Origin: Deltaproteobacteria bacterium
GTDB taxonomy: Bacteria; Myxococcota_A; Polyangia; Haliangiales; SHYZ01
Length of the DNA stretch: 39,844 bases
Assembly: GCA_016210055.1 (NCBI GenBank)
Contig: JACQUZ010000067.1
Span: 1-39,844 of the forward strand
Reading direction: 5' to 3'
The translations under genes and the position numbers were made by a program. Shown here one piece after another: positions 16,892 through 23,865 of the stretch; position 1 is the first letter of the stretch; every line of letters starts with the position of its first letter. The notes beneath the pieces were generated by a model that searched no databases, was not told the DNA's origin, and was given only the letters and a program-made list of their open reading frames with translations.

Positions 16892-17746
16892 CTATCCCCT
16901 CAAGAGGGATAGCCCGACTTGCGGTAGCTGGTTGGCCTGGGCGAGGACCGAGACGCCCGCCTGATTCAGGATTTGGTTCCGGGTGAACTCCGAGGTCTCG
17001 AACGAGATATCGACGTCGCGGATGCGCGAGTTGGAGGCCATGAGGTTTTCGCGCTGAGAGGCCACGTTGTCGATGGCGATAACGAGACGATTCTGGGCCG
17101 CGCCGATCGAAGCACGGGCGGTCGAGACGTCCTGGATGGCGGCGTCGATGGCCTCGAGGGACCCCAGAGCGCCACTGTCGGTGCCAGAGGCGTGGCTGAT
17201 CGAAGTGGAGCCGATGTGGTACGCCGTCGTGCCGATCGACGACGCGTTGACGTCGTCGACGGTGACGCTGATCTGGTTCTCGGCGGTGCAGGCGAACACG
17301 CCTACTTGGAAGGTGAAGCTGGCGGTCGTGTTGAGGAGCTTCCGCCCATTGAAATCGGTCACGTTGGCGATGCGATCGATCTCGCTCACGAGCGCCTGGA
17401 ACTCGTTGTTGAGGTACCCGCGCGTGGTGTTGTCTTGCGTCGCATTCGCAGACTGCACTGCGAGCTCGCGCATGCGGGACAGGGCACCGTGGATCTCGTT
17501 GAGCGCGCCCTCAGCCACCTGGATCATGGACACGCCGTCCTGGGCGTTTCGCTGGGCCTGAGCAAGACCCCGGATTTGTGCCTTCAAGGTCTCGCTTATG
17601 GCCAGCCCGGCGGCGTCGTCGCCCGCCTTGTTGATGCGGAGGCCCGAGGAGAGCCTGCCGATGTTGGAGGACAGCCCGCGTTGGGTCTTGTCCAGGTTCC
17701 TAAGGACCGCGACTGTGTCAACGTTGGTGACTAATGAGATTGCCAT
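16892..17746 (-). CDS. fliC2: flagellin 2 (near-duplicate of flagellin 1)
   Basis: A 284-aa flagellin aligning without gaps to flagellin 1, with about nine substitutions (for example D/E at residue 10, N/D at 106, A/G at 127, F/Y near 251). D0/D1 regions are intact and Cys153 is conserved. It is transcribed from its own sigma-28 promoter at 17782-17808 and preceded by an AGGAGAACGG ribosome site. The arrangement suggests a recent tandem duplication. The 7-base inverted repeat across its stop codon lacks a T-tract, so I do not call it a terminator. Confidence 0.96.
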   Translation of the reverse strand: MAISLVTNVDTVAVLRNLDKTQRGLSSNIGRLSSGLRINKAGDDAAGLAISETLKAQIRGLAQAQRNAQDGVSMIQVAEGALNEIHGALSRMRELAVQSANATQDNTTRGYLNNEFQALVSEIDRIANVTDFNGRKLLNTTASFTFQVGVFACTAENQISVTVDDVNASSIGTTAYHIGSTSISHASGTDSGALGSLEAIDAAIQDVSTARASIGAAQNRLVIAIDNVASQRENLMASNSRIRDVDISFETSEFTRNQILNQAGVSVLAQANQLPQVGLSLLRG

Positions 17747-17781
17747 TTCCGTTCTCCTGGCGGCTGTTCATCTTGTCTATG

Positions 17782-17808
17782 TACTCGGCCACTCAGGTGC
17801 CGGCTTTA
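17782..17808 (-). promoter_or_regulatory. sigma-28 (FliA) promoter of flagellin 2
   Basis: Minus-strand TAAAGCCG (17808-17801), 11 bases, then GCCGAGTA (17789-17782), a strong match to TAAAGTTT-N11-GCCGATAA. An overlapping CGGCAC-N5-TGGC resembles a sigma-54 element but lacks the TTGC and is not seen at the other flagellins, so sigma-28 is preferred. The site lies 35 bases upstream of the ATG. Confidence 0.82.
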
Positions 17809-17880
17809 GAGAGGCACGTCATTTTGTTGACTGGCGAGTCGGACCGCAGGAGAGGGGATTGGTGGCCAGAAATGGCGAGG

Positions 17881-17909
17881 CCGCCTCCACCCAAGCTGGG
17901 TGAAGGCGG
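17881..17909 (-). other. 13-bp inverted repeat between fliS paralog B and flagellin 2
   Basis: CCGCCTCCACCCA (17881-17893) and TGGGTGAAGGCGG (17897-17909) form a 13-bp stem with one G-U-compatible position and a 3-base loop. It sits between the terminator at 17920-17977 and the flagellin 2 promoter. It lacks a T-tract on the minus strand. It could be an auxiliary terminator hairpin or a protein-binding palindrome. Confidence 0.5.
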
Positions 17910-17919
17910 TCCTAAGGAC

Positions 17920-17977
17920 AAAAAAGCGGAGAGGAGGCCGGTAGGACTATTCCTGTCGGCCTCCCCCCCGCTCCGCC
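17920..17977 (-). terminator. intrinsic terminator after fliS paralogs B and C
   Basis: On the minus strand GGCGGAG (17977-17971) pairs with CTCCGC (17931-17926), and inside it GGAGGCCG (17964-17957) pairs with CGGCCTCC (17940-17933) and AGGA with TCCT. The stem ends directly in six T residues (17925-17920). The hairpin includes the stop codon of the fliS paralog at 17947. This is a good Rho-independent terminator; it separates the chaperone pair from flagellin 2, which has its own promoter. Confidence 0.75.
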
Positions 17978-18420
17978 AGGCAAGGGGAACGTGTTTCTTC
18001 TGCGCTGGATGGAAGTTGAGACTGAGCGAAAGTTTCCTCGGCTTCCACCGACTGGATCGCCTCGGCAAAGGCCTCGCTCAGGGTCGTTAGCACGACGAGG
18101 CACTCTTCCACGGGACGAGAGTCAAAGCGGAGATTCGCCAGGCTGAGCTGCCTGATGAGGAAAGAGTAGAGGACCTCCAAGTGCGCGCAAATCTCGGGGG
18201 CCACGGAGTGGTCGAGCGCCAGGCCAAGGGTCTCCACGGCCTCTATCGCCTTGTTGACGGCTCGACCCTTGGCCTCGGCATCATGGTTTTTGATGCCCTC
18301 GATCGCGGAGCGGCACTCGCGAATGGCGAGCGAAAAAAGGGCACCCAAGAGGTCGGTGGCCAAGGAATCTTCTACCGGGGGAGGCTGAAACCGGAGGAGC
18401 GGCTCTTGGGTTAGGTTCAT
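17947..18420 (-). CDS. FliS-family flagellin chaperone, paralog B
   Basis: A 157-aa FliS-like protein with ALFSLAIRECRSAIEG, KAIEAVETLGLALDHSVAPEICAHL, LYSFLIRQLSLANLRFDS and LTTLSEAFAEAIQS. It carries an extra tail of about 30 residues (rich in E, S and R) that the other paralogs lack. I chose the start at 18420 because the protein then begins MNL and aligns without gaps to paralog A over 29 residues. An in-frame ATG at 18486, two bases after the stop of paralog C, would add 22 residues and would be translationally coupled. The role is presumably binding one of the flagellins. Confidence 0.8.
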   Translation of the reverse strand: MNLTQEPLLRFQPPPVEDSLATDLLGALFSLAIRECRSAIEGIKNHDAEAKGRAVNKAIEAVETLGLALDHSVAPEICAHLEVLYSFLIRQLSLANLRFDSRPVEECLVVLTTLSEAFAEAIQSVEAEETFAQSQLPSSAEETRSPCLAERGGGRQE

Positions 18421-18488
18421 GAGGTCGCCATCCTGCTCGCTGTCATTGACTGATTCGACCTCGTCCCGGAAAGCTTGAGCGCGCATGG

Positions 18489-18866
18489 CTATGTGTTGGG
18501 ATTGGTCGCGGCCGCCTCGGCGAACGCGGTTCGAAGGTTGGACAGAAGACCGGCCACCTCGCGGACGGCGGCCGAATCGAGCTTGATGTTGGCGTAAGCC
18601 AGGCGATTCTGCATGTAGATGTAGAGGCTCATGAGTCGCTCGCATAGGTCAGGGGCGAGGTCGAAATCCAAGGCCGCCTCGAGCTCAGCCACGATCTCCA
18701 CCACCCTGTTGATTGAATTCCCTTTTCCTGCCGGATCCCGTGCGTCGATGCGCTCGGCGGCGCTCTTGCATTCATGGATGGCACGCTCGAGCACCTGATC
18801 GAGCCGACGCGCCGGCGTGTCCGCTTCGGTCGTAGTCCGTCTGTAGGCCTGAAGCTGGCGATTCAC
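18489..18866 (-). CDS. fliS: FliS-family flagellin chaperone, paralog C (GTG start)
   Basis: A 125-aa FliS-like protein starting NRQLQAYRR after the initiator, the usual FliS N-terminus with its conserved Ala-Tyr. ERAIHECKSAAE, VVEIVAELEAALDFDLAPDLC, LYIYMQNRLAYANIKLDS and LLSNLRTAFAEA complete the family pattern. It is the most canonical of the three chaperones near the flagellins. The start is a GTG at 18866 with a perfect AAGGAGG seven bases upstream; an ATG at 18908 lacks such a site. It has its own sigma-28 promoter. It is probably co-transcribed with paralog B up to the terminator. Confidence 0.87.
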   Translation of the reverse strand: MNRQLQAYRRTTTEADTPARRLDQVLERAIHECKSAAERIDARDPAGKGNSINRVVEIVAELEAALDFDLAPDLCERLMSLYIYMQNRLAYANIKLDSAAVREVAGLLSNLRTAFAEAAATNPNT

Positions 18867-18915
18867 GATCGATCCTCCTTGCGGGCGCCAAGTGGTCGGT
18901 CCCTGCAATCACGTA

Positions 18916-18942
18916 GATTCGACCGCCTCAACACGATCTTGA
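18916..18942 (-). promoter_or_regulatory. sigma-28 (FliA) promoter of fliS paralogs C and B
   Basis: Minus-strand TCAAGATC (18942-18935), 11 bases, then GTCGAATC (18923-18916). This is the flagellin 3 promoter with a single changed base in the two hexamer-like boxes. It lies 50 bases upstream of the GTG start at 18866. The match to the neighbouring flagellin promoter and the exact spacer support it. Confidence 0.68.
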
Positions 18943-18977
18943 GCTGCATTTCCTCCTCATGGGCAGGGGCCGCGGGG

Positions 18978-19028
18978 CCCGAAAATGCCTTCGCGCGGTC
19001 AGGGCTGGCCGCGGAAAGCATTCTCGGG
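18978..19028 (-). other. large stem-loop downstream of flagellin 3
   Basis: CCCGAAAATGCCTT (18978-18991) pairs with AAAGCATTCTCGGG (19015-19028) with two mismatches. An inner arm CGCGGTCA pairs with TGGCCGCG around a 4-base loop. The structure starts 8 bases after the flagellin 3 stop. There is no T-run after it, so it may be a terminator of weak type or an mRNA-stabilising 3' hairpin. The rest of the 170-base spacer holds the fliS promoter. Confidence 0.5.
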
Positions 19029-19036
19029 CGCGAGGG

Positions 19037-19888
19037 TTACCTGAGGAGCGAGAGACCGACTTGAGGCAGCTGATTCGCCTGAGCAAGGACCGATACGCCC
19101 GCCTGATTTAGAATCTGGTTGCGCGTGAAGTCCGACGTTTCGGAGGCGATGTCCACGTCTCGAACGCGCGAGTTCGCGGACATCATGTTTTCGCGCATCG
19201 AGGCGAGGTTGTCGATGGAGATGACGAGGCGGTTCTGGGCCGCGCCGATGGTGCCCCGGTAGCTGGAGATGTCCGCGATGGCGGAGTCGATGGCCTCGAG
19301 AGACCCGATGGCGCCACTGTCCGTGCCAGAGGCATGGCTGACGCTGGCTGATGCCAGGTAGAAGGTAGTCGTGCCGATGGCAGACGTGTTGACGTCGGAG
19401 ATGGTCACCTGAATCTGATTCTCGGCGGTGCACGCGAAGGTGCCGACCTGGAACTTGAACGTCCCGGTGGTGTTGAGCAGTTTCGTGCCGTTGAAGTCCG
19501 TGACGTTCGCGATTCGATCGATTTCACTCATGAGCGCCTGGAACTCATTGTTCAGGTACCCGCGCGTGGTGCTGTCCTGCGTCGCGTTCGCGGACTGCAC
19601 GGCGAGCTCGCGCATGCGGATGAGGGCGCCGTGGATCTCGTTTAAGGCGCCTTCCGCCACCTGAATCATGGAAACGCCGTCCTGGGCGTTTCTCTGGGAC
19701 TGGGCGAGGCCGCGAATTTGCGCCTTTAACTGCTCGCTGATCGCGAGCCCCGCCGCGTCGTCGCTTGCCTGGTTAATTCGCAAGCCGGACGACAATCGCC
19801 CAATGTTCGCCGACAAGTTTCGACTTGTCTTGTCCAGGTTCTTTAGAACCGAGACGGTGTCAACGTTTGTTACCAATGAAATCGCCAT
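19037..19888 (-). CDS. fliC3: flagellin 3
   Basis: A 283-aa flagellin with complete D0/D1 regions (LSSGLRINQASDDAAGLAIS near residue 32; LNQAGVSVLAQANQLPQVG near the end) and a short Ser/Thr-rich centre. It is clearly related to flagellins 1 and 2 but more diverged than they are from each other. Cys153 is conserved. It has a sigma-28 promoter at 19920-19946 and a strong AGGAGG ribosome site. It probably belongs to the same filament, perhaps at a different position or amount. Confidence 0.96.
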   Translation of the reverse strand: MAISLVTNVDTVSVLKNLDKTSRNLSANIGRLSSGLRINQASDDAAGLAISEQLKAQIRGLAQSQRNAQDGVSMIQVAEGALNEIHGALIRMRELAVQSANATQDSTTRGYLNNEFQALMSEIDRIANVTDFNGTKLLNTTGTFKFQVGTFACTAENQIQVTISDVNTSAIGTTTFYLASASVSHASGTDSGAIGSLEAIDSAIADISSYRGTIGAAQNRLVISIDNLASMRENMMSANSRVRDVDIASETSDFTRNQILNQAGVSVLAQANQLPQVGLSLLR

Positions 19889-19919
19889 TCCCGAAACCTC
19901 CTGCTACTGGTTTCTCTGT

Positions 19920-19946
19920 GATTCGACCAGGAGGAGAGGATCTTTA
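19920..19946 (-). promoter_or_regulatory. sigma-28 (FliA) promoter of flagellin 3
   Basis: Minus-strand TAAAGATC (19946-19939), 11 bases, then GTCGAATC (19927-19920), close to TAAAGTTT-N11-GCCGATAA. It is 32 bases upstream of the ATG, which has AGGAGG before it. The 82-base spacer to the fliT-like gene holds nothing else visible. Confidence 0.78.
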
Positions 19947-19970
19947 GCGGGAAAGTAATGGGGGGTGGAA

Positions 19971-20342
19971 TTACGTATCTATATCGACGAAATGAGCGGT
20001 GCGATCCGCGGCTGCGGCGGCGGCCTCGCCCTGGGCCTCGAGCTTGCGCACGGCGACGAGCTGCCGGGATATCTCAGCGCGGGCGGCTTCGAGCGCCTCG
20101 CGCCAGCGAGCGTCGGTGTCGAGGATCTCGACGAGGCGGGCACGCTCGCCCTCGCTGGGCTTCAGGCCGGCGTCAATCGCCCGAAGAATCTCTTCGATGA
20201 TGGGCAAGCGCCGAGACACCAGCTCGGCGCCCAGCTGCGCGATGACGGGAGCCGTGGCGCCGGCTGGGGGCGCGGGCGTGGCGGCGCTCAATCGAGCGAT
20301 GAGCTCGCCCAGGCCCGCGTGACTTGCTCGGGCGCCCTTCAT
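19971..20342 (-). CDS. fliT: FliT-like export chaperone
   Basis: A 123-aa, Ala-rich, strongly helical protein. Sequence similarity to any family is weak. The call rests on gene order: fliD, fliS and this gene are consecutive on the same strand, as in the fliDST operon, and it overlaps fliS by four bases. Helical segments AELVSRRLPIIEEILRAIDAG and a C-terminal charged helix around ARWREALEAARAEI are compatible with a FliT four-helix chaperone, which binds the cap protein FliD. It could instead be another small export chaperone. Confidence 0.68.
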   Translation of the reverse strand: MKGARASHAGLGELIARLSAATPAPPAGATAPVIAQLGAELVSRRLPIIEEILRAIDAGLKPSEGERARLVEILDTDARWREALEAARAEISRQLVAVRKLEAQGEAAAAAADRTAHFVDIDT

Positions 20343-20728
20343 CGGGACTCCTTTTCGACGATCTCCGTGGCCTCGGCGAACGCGCTCTTGAGGATCCCGA
20401 GGATACGCTCGGCGTGCTCGAGCGACGCCGTGTCCAAGCGCGCGCTCCCCTTGATGGTCGCTTCGTGGACAAAACCGTACAGGCGCGCGAGGTCCTGGCT
20501 AATGGCCGGCACGACGCTGTGATCGAGCGCCGCCTGGAGGGTGCTCACGATTTCAATCACCTTGGCCACCGCCTTCGCTTTCCCGGAGGTGTCTCGGTTG
20601 CCAATGCACTCGCGGGCGCGCTCGCACTCCAGGATGGCGCGCTCGAAGAGATCATCCAGGATGCGTCCCGGCGACGCCGAAACTACGGCCACCTTCTGGT
20701 ACGCGCGTGCGCCTTTCCGTGGCTCCAT
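20339..20728 (-). CDS. fliS: FliS flagellin chaperone (fliD-associated copy D)
   Basis: A 129-aa FliS with the family N-terminus GARAYQKVAVVSASPGRIL and DDLFERAILECERARE, then AKVIEIVSTLQAALDHS and GILKSAFAEATEI. It prevents early polymerisation of flagellin in the cytosol and delivers it to the export gate. It lies nine bases downstream of fliD and overlaps the FliT-like gene by four bases. It is the fourth FliS-family gene in the window. Its position beside fliD makes it the likely ancestral copy, and it may serve the adjacent flagellin 4. Confidence 0.9.
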   Translation of the reverse strand: MEPRKGARAYQKVAVVSASPGRILDDLFERAILECERARECIGNRDTSGKAKAVAKVIEIVSTLQAALDHSVVPAISQDLARLYGFVHEATIKGSARLDTASLEHAERILGILKSAFAEATEIVEKESR

Positions 20729-20737
20729 CGCTGATTC

Positions 20738-22075
20738 CTAAAGCCTCCCCAACGCGGCCAGGAGCTGGTCGCCCTGGCTCCTTAGGGTGGAGACGGTGGT
20801 TTCCAGGCGGCTAAACATCTTGCGCAGGCTATCGCCGAGCTTGTCGGCCCGAAGCTCGACCAATTCGATGGCCTTTTCCGCGTCCTTGATCTGGTCGTCC
20901 AGGTTCTTCTGCTTGGTGACGAGGAATCCCTGGTCAGAGTACGTGGCGCCTGCCTTGGTAAAGTCAGTGACAATCGAGTCGAGCTTGGCAGCGAAGCCGC
21001 TGCTCCCTGTGAATAGATCGATGAATTTCTGGTGATCGGACTTGGCCGCGGCGCTAAACGTGGTCGTGTCGAACTTGAGCGTCCCGTCGGAGTTGGTCGA
21101 AATGCCGAACTCCTTTAGGCTCGAAGTGTTGCCATTCTGAGTGTACGAGGAGGTGACTGCCGTCTGAAGCTGCCTTTGAAGGTTCCGCAGGGTGGCGTCG
21201 GCGAAGAGGGTGTCCCCGCCCTTCTTGGCCCCGCTGTACTTGAGCTGGCCGCCTACCACCAAGATCGCGGCATTGTAATCGTCGACGAGCTTCTTTGCCT
21301 TGTCGCTTTCGCCGGTGATGTCGCGGTCGACCGTCAGCTTGACGGCACTCGCGCTTGTGGCCTTGAGGTCCAGCGTGACCCCGGTGATGGCGTCTGAAAT
21401 CTGGTTTGCTTTGCGTGTAATGGTAAGACTGTCCATCACGAAGGAGGCGTCGGAGGCCGATTGTGTGGTTGAGAACGTAAACAGGTCGGGGGTCCGATTG
21501 TCCGTGATGGAGATCTCGCCGTAGCCGGTGCCGGTACCCGTCTGGAGGGCAGCGACTTCCAGGTAATAGTTGCCGCTGCCGTCGCTAATAACCGTTGCCG
21601 ATACCTGGGAATGGCTGGAGTTGATGCGCGCCGCAAATGTGTCGAGCGTCTCGCCAGAGTTGTAGGCGACTGTCTGAGTCACGCCGCCAGAGGTGATGGT
21701 AAGGCTATTCGTCGCAGAGATGCTGTTGCTCGTAAAAGCTTGCGAGCGTTCATGCTCTGCGGCCGCGAGGGCGCTTACTGTAATGTTGTATTGACCCGGC
21801 GCGGCCGAGCCCGAGGCGGTGGCTTTGTATTTTGTTTCATCGGCGGACGTGGCCGTGAATGCGCTGATTTCAGTCTTGGTGTCCAACCCCAGAGCGGTAG
21901 TCGAAATGTTCTTGAGCTTGCTGATGATGTCGTTGACCGTGACGCGCTGCTTCTCGAAGTTCGACTTGTCCCTCTGGAGGCCTGGGATGCGGGATCTCTC
22001 CAGGTCCATGAGCTTGGTGATGATCGACTCGGTGTCGATTCCGGTGGCGATTCCGCTGAAATTGATTTCCCCCAT
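20738..22075 (-). CDS. fliD: FliD, flagellar filament cap
   Basis: A 445-aa filament cap protein (HAP2). The N-terminal signature INFSGIATGIDTESIITKLM and ERSRIPGLQRDKSNFE is diagnostic. The C-terminal domain has LVDDYNAAI near 266, LKEFGISTNSDGTLKFD and a terminal helical coiled-coil segment (KNLDDQIKDAEKAIE and following). It assembles at the tip and folds exported flagellins. Length is usual for the family. Three bases separate it from the upstream flagellin 4, so the two are co-transcribed. Confidence 0.95.
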   Translation of the reverse strand: MGEINFSGIATGIDTESIITKLMDLERSRIPGLQRDKSNFEKQRVTVNDIISKLKNISTTALGLDTKTEISAFTATSADETKYKATASGSAAPGQYNITVSALAAAEHERSQAFTSNSISATNSLTITSGGVTQTVAYNSGETLDTFAARINSSHSQVSATVISDGSGNYYLEVAALQTGTGTGYGEISITDNRTPDLFTFSTTQSASDASFVMDSLTITRKANQISDAITGVTLDLKATSASAVKLTVDRDITGESDKAKKLVDDYNAAILVVGGQLKYSGAKKGGDTLFADATLRNLQRQLQTAVTSSYTQNGNTSSLKEFGISTNSDGTLKFDTTTFSAAAKSDHQKFIDLFTGSSGFAAKLDSIVTDFTKAGATYSDQGFLVTKQKNLDDQIKDAEKAIELVELRADKLGDSLRKMFSRLETTVSTLRSQGDQLLAALGRL

Positions 22076-22078
22076 CCG

Positions 22079-22927
22079 CTATCTCCCCTGCAGAATCTGC
22101 AGCGCAATTGTCGGGACCACGTTCGCCTGGGCGAGGAGGGAAGCCCCTGCCTGAAGCAGGATTTGGTTTCTCGTATAGCTGGCGGTCTCGGTGGCCACGT
22201 CGACGTCCTTGATGCGCGACTTGGCTTGCGTGAGCGTGTCACGCGCCGACGACGCGTAGCTCACCGCATAGTCCAATCGGTTGACCGCCGCGCCCATGCG
22301 CGCCCGCACCGTGTTGATTTCGCCAATCGCCACGTCGAGGGAGTCGATGGCTGTGCTCGCCTTGCTCGTCGTCGACACGGTCGTATCAAAGAGCTCGGTA
22401 CTGCCGCCCGTCGTACCGATGGAATCCGTGTTCACATCGCTCGTGGACACGGTAATCGTGTTCACGGTGGTGCTGTTGTTGATGCCGACCTGGAAAGTGA
22501 ACGTGCCCGCGGTGTTGAGGAGCTTGGTGCCGTTGAACTCGGTCGCATCGGATATCCGGTCGATCTCGGCCTTGAGCGCCTGGTACTCGGTGTCAATCGT
22601 CGCCCGATCGCTATCGGTGAGCGAGCCATTCTTGGATTGAACGGCGAGCTCGCGCATTCGTGAAAGAACGGATGAGATCTCCTCGAGCCCGCCTTCGGCA
22701 ATCTGCACCAGCGAGACGCCGTCGTTGGCGTTGCGGATTGCTTGCCCGAGAGAGCGAACCTGCGCGTCGAAGACCTGGCTAATGGCGAGTCCGCTCGGAT
22801 CATCGGACGCCGAGTTAATACGGTACCCCGTGGAGAGTCGCTTGACATTGATCGAGAGCTCTCGGCGCACGCGCGCGAGGTTCGTATTAATGATCGAGAT
22901 GTCCGTGTTATCAAACTTAATGGCCAT
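22079..22927 (-). CDS. fliC4: flagellin 4 (divergent)
   Basis: A 282-aa flagellin of a different subtype from the other three. The N-terminal core reads LSTGYRINSASDDPSGLAIS and the C-terminus YTRNQILLQAGASLLAQAN; both D0 regions are complete. It has no cysteine. It sits between flgL and fliD, and I found no convincing sigma-28 promoter before it and only a poor ribosome site, unlike flagellins 1-3. It may be made earlier, from operon read-through, as a hook-proximal or minor filament subunit (inference). Confidence 0.93.
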   Translation of the reverse strand: MAIKFDNTDISIINTNLARVRRELSINVKRLSTGYRINSASDDPSGLAISQVFDAQVRSLGQAIRNANDGVSLVQIAEGGLEEISSVLSRMRELAVQSKNGSLTDSDRATIDTEYQALKAEIDRISDATEFNGTKLLNTAGTFTFQVGINNSTTVNTITVSTSDVNTDSIGTTGGSTELFDTTVSTTSKASTAIDSLDVAIGEINTVRARMGAAVNRLDYAVSYASSARDTLTQAKSRIKDVDVATETASYTRNQILLQAGASLLAQANVVPTIALQILQGR

Positions 22928-22960
22928 GGGTGATTATCGCATTTCCTTCTGTGCCACGTA

Positions 22961-22986
22961 ACCCGGTTGCCAGTTGGTAGCCGGGT
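22961..22986 (-). other. stem-loop between flgL and flagellin 4
   Basis: ACCCGGTTGCC (22961-22971) and GGTAGCCGGGT (22976-22986) form an 11-bp stem with two wobble positions and a 4-base loop, starting three bases after the flgL stop. There is no T-tract. It may be a weak terminator or a read-through regulator within the 62-base spacer. Confidence 0.45.
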
Positions 22987-22989
22987 ACG

Positions 22990-23865
22990 TTACCGGGTAA
23001 TCCTTCCTACCACCTGGAATATCTCCTCCGCCGCCACCTGCGCGGATTCCAACGTGTTTTTCGCCTGCGCCAATTCGGTGGCGGAGCGAATGGCATCAAT
23101 ATCTACCGCCCGAGAGCGCACCCTGATAAGAGTTTCCATGACCCCTTCGCGGGCCTGGTCAGCCGCGTCCAGGGCCTGCGTGTACCCGCCAAGCTCACCC
23201 CGAGCCAGGTTGACCTGGTCTCGCGCTTGGGCAAGACGGTCAAGCTCGGCCGCCACGGCCGCACGGTCGCCTGCCTCCATGGCCGTGGCGATGTCGCCCA
23301 GCACGTCGAACACGTCGACGCCCGAGCTCACGGTCAGGCGACTTCCGGGGATATTGGCCTGGATGCGCTGCCCCGTGGCGACGTCGACCTGGCGCGCGGC
23401 CGTAGTCCCCGAATAGACGCCGGCGGAGCTAAACGGCGCGCTGGTGGCGCTGAAGGTCGAGAAGAGGTACTCGCCGTCCTCGGCTTTCATGTTGGCCGCT
23501 TGAATCGCTGTGGCCATGAGGTTCCGGACCTCGACCGCAGCGGTGGAGCGCCAGGTCCCCGTGGTCTCGTTCGCGCTTTGAACGGCGAGCTCCGTGACTC
23601 GCCGCATCACGTCCCCTATCGTCTCGAGCGCACCTTCGGCTTGGTACAGCCGCTCGCGCGTGCGCTTGATTGCGCCGCCAAAGGCCTCTTCCTGCGCGAG
23701 ACGAGTCCGTGCGCGGATCCCCTCCGCCCACGACGCCACGTCGTCAGAGGCCCGTGCCACCCGCATCCCCGACGAGAGCTGCTCGCCTTTCCGTGCTACC
23801 GACTCGCGGGCCTTCCCCAAGGAGTCCTGGGCTATTTCCAGCATGCGGCTTTCGGTCACGCGCAT
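22990..23865 (-). CDS. flgL: FlgL, hook-filament junction protein
   Basis: A 291-aa flagellin-like junction protein (HAP3). RVTESRMLEIAQDSLGKARE and QLSSGMRVARASDDVASWAE form the N-terminal D0/D1 region, and the C-terminal helix RSATELAQAKNTLESAQ ends the protein. A GTG at 23868 is immediately followed by the ATG at 23865. The ATG is preferred because GAGAGG lies five bases before it and only two before the GTG. It overlaps the flgK stop (TGATG). It links FlgK to the first filament subunits. Confidence 0.94.
   Translation of the reverse strand: MRVTESRMLEIAQDSLGKARESVARKGEQLSSGMRVARASDDVASWAEGIRARTRLAQEEAFGGAIKRTRERLYQAEGALETIGDVMRRVTELAVQSANETTGTWRSTAAVEVRNLMATAIQAANMKAEDGEYLFSTFSATSAPFSSAGVYSGTTAARQVDVATGQRIQANIPGSRLTVSSGVDVFDVLGDIATAMEAGDRAAVAAELDRLAQARDQVNLARGELGGYTQALDAADQAREGVMETLIRVRSRAVDIDAIRSATELAQAKNTLESAQVAAEEIFQVVGRITR

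Noticed and set aside
16892..16912. Palindrome across the flagellin 2 stop codon
   Set aside because: Only seven paired bases with a 7-base loop, made from coding bases, and no T-tract follows; too weak for a terminator call.
17786..17806. Sigma-54-like CGGCAC-N5-TGGC overlapping the flagellin 2 promoter
   Set aside because: It lacks TTGC and has no counterpart at the other flagellins, while the overlapping sigma-28 site is strong.
22934..22941. FliA -10-like TGCGATAA before flagellin 4
   Set aside because: No acceptable -35 lies 11 bases upstream, and the box is only seven bases from the ATG, leaving no leader.
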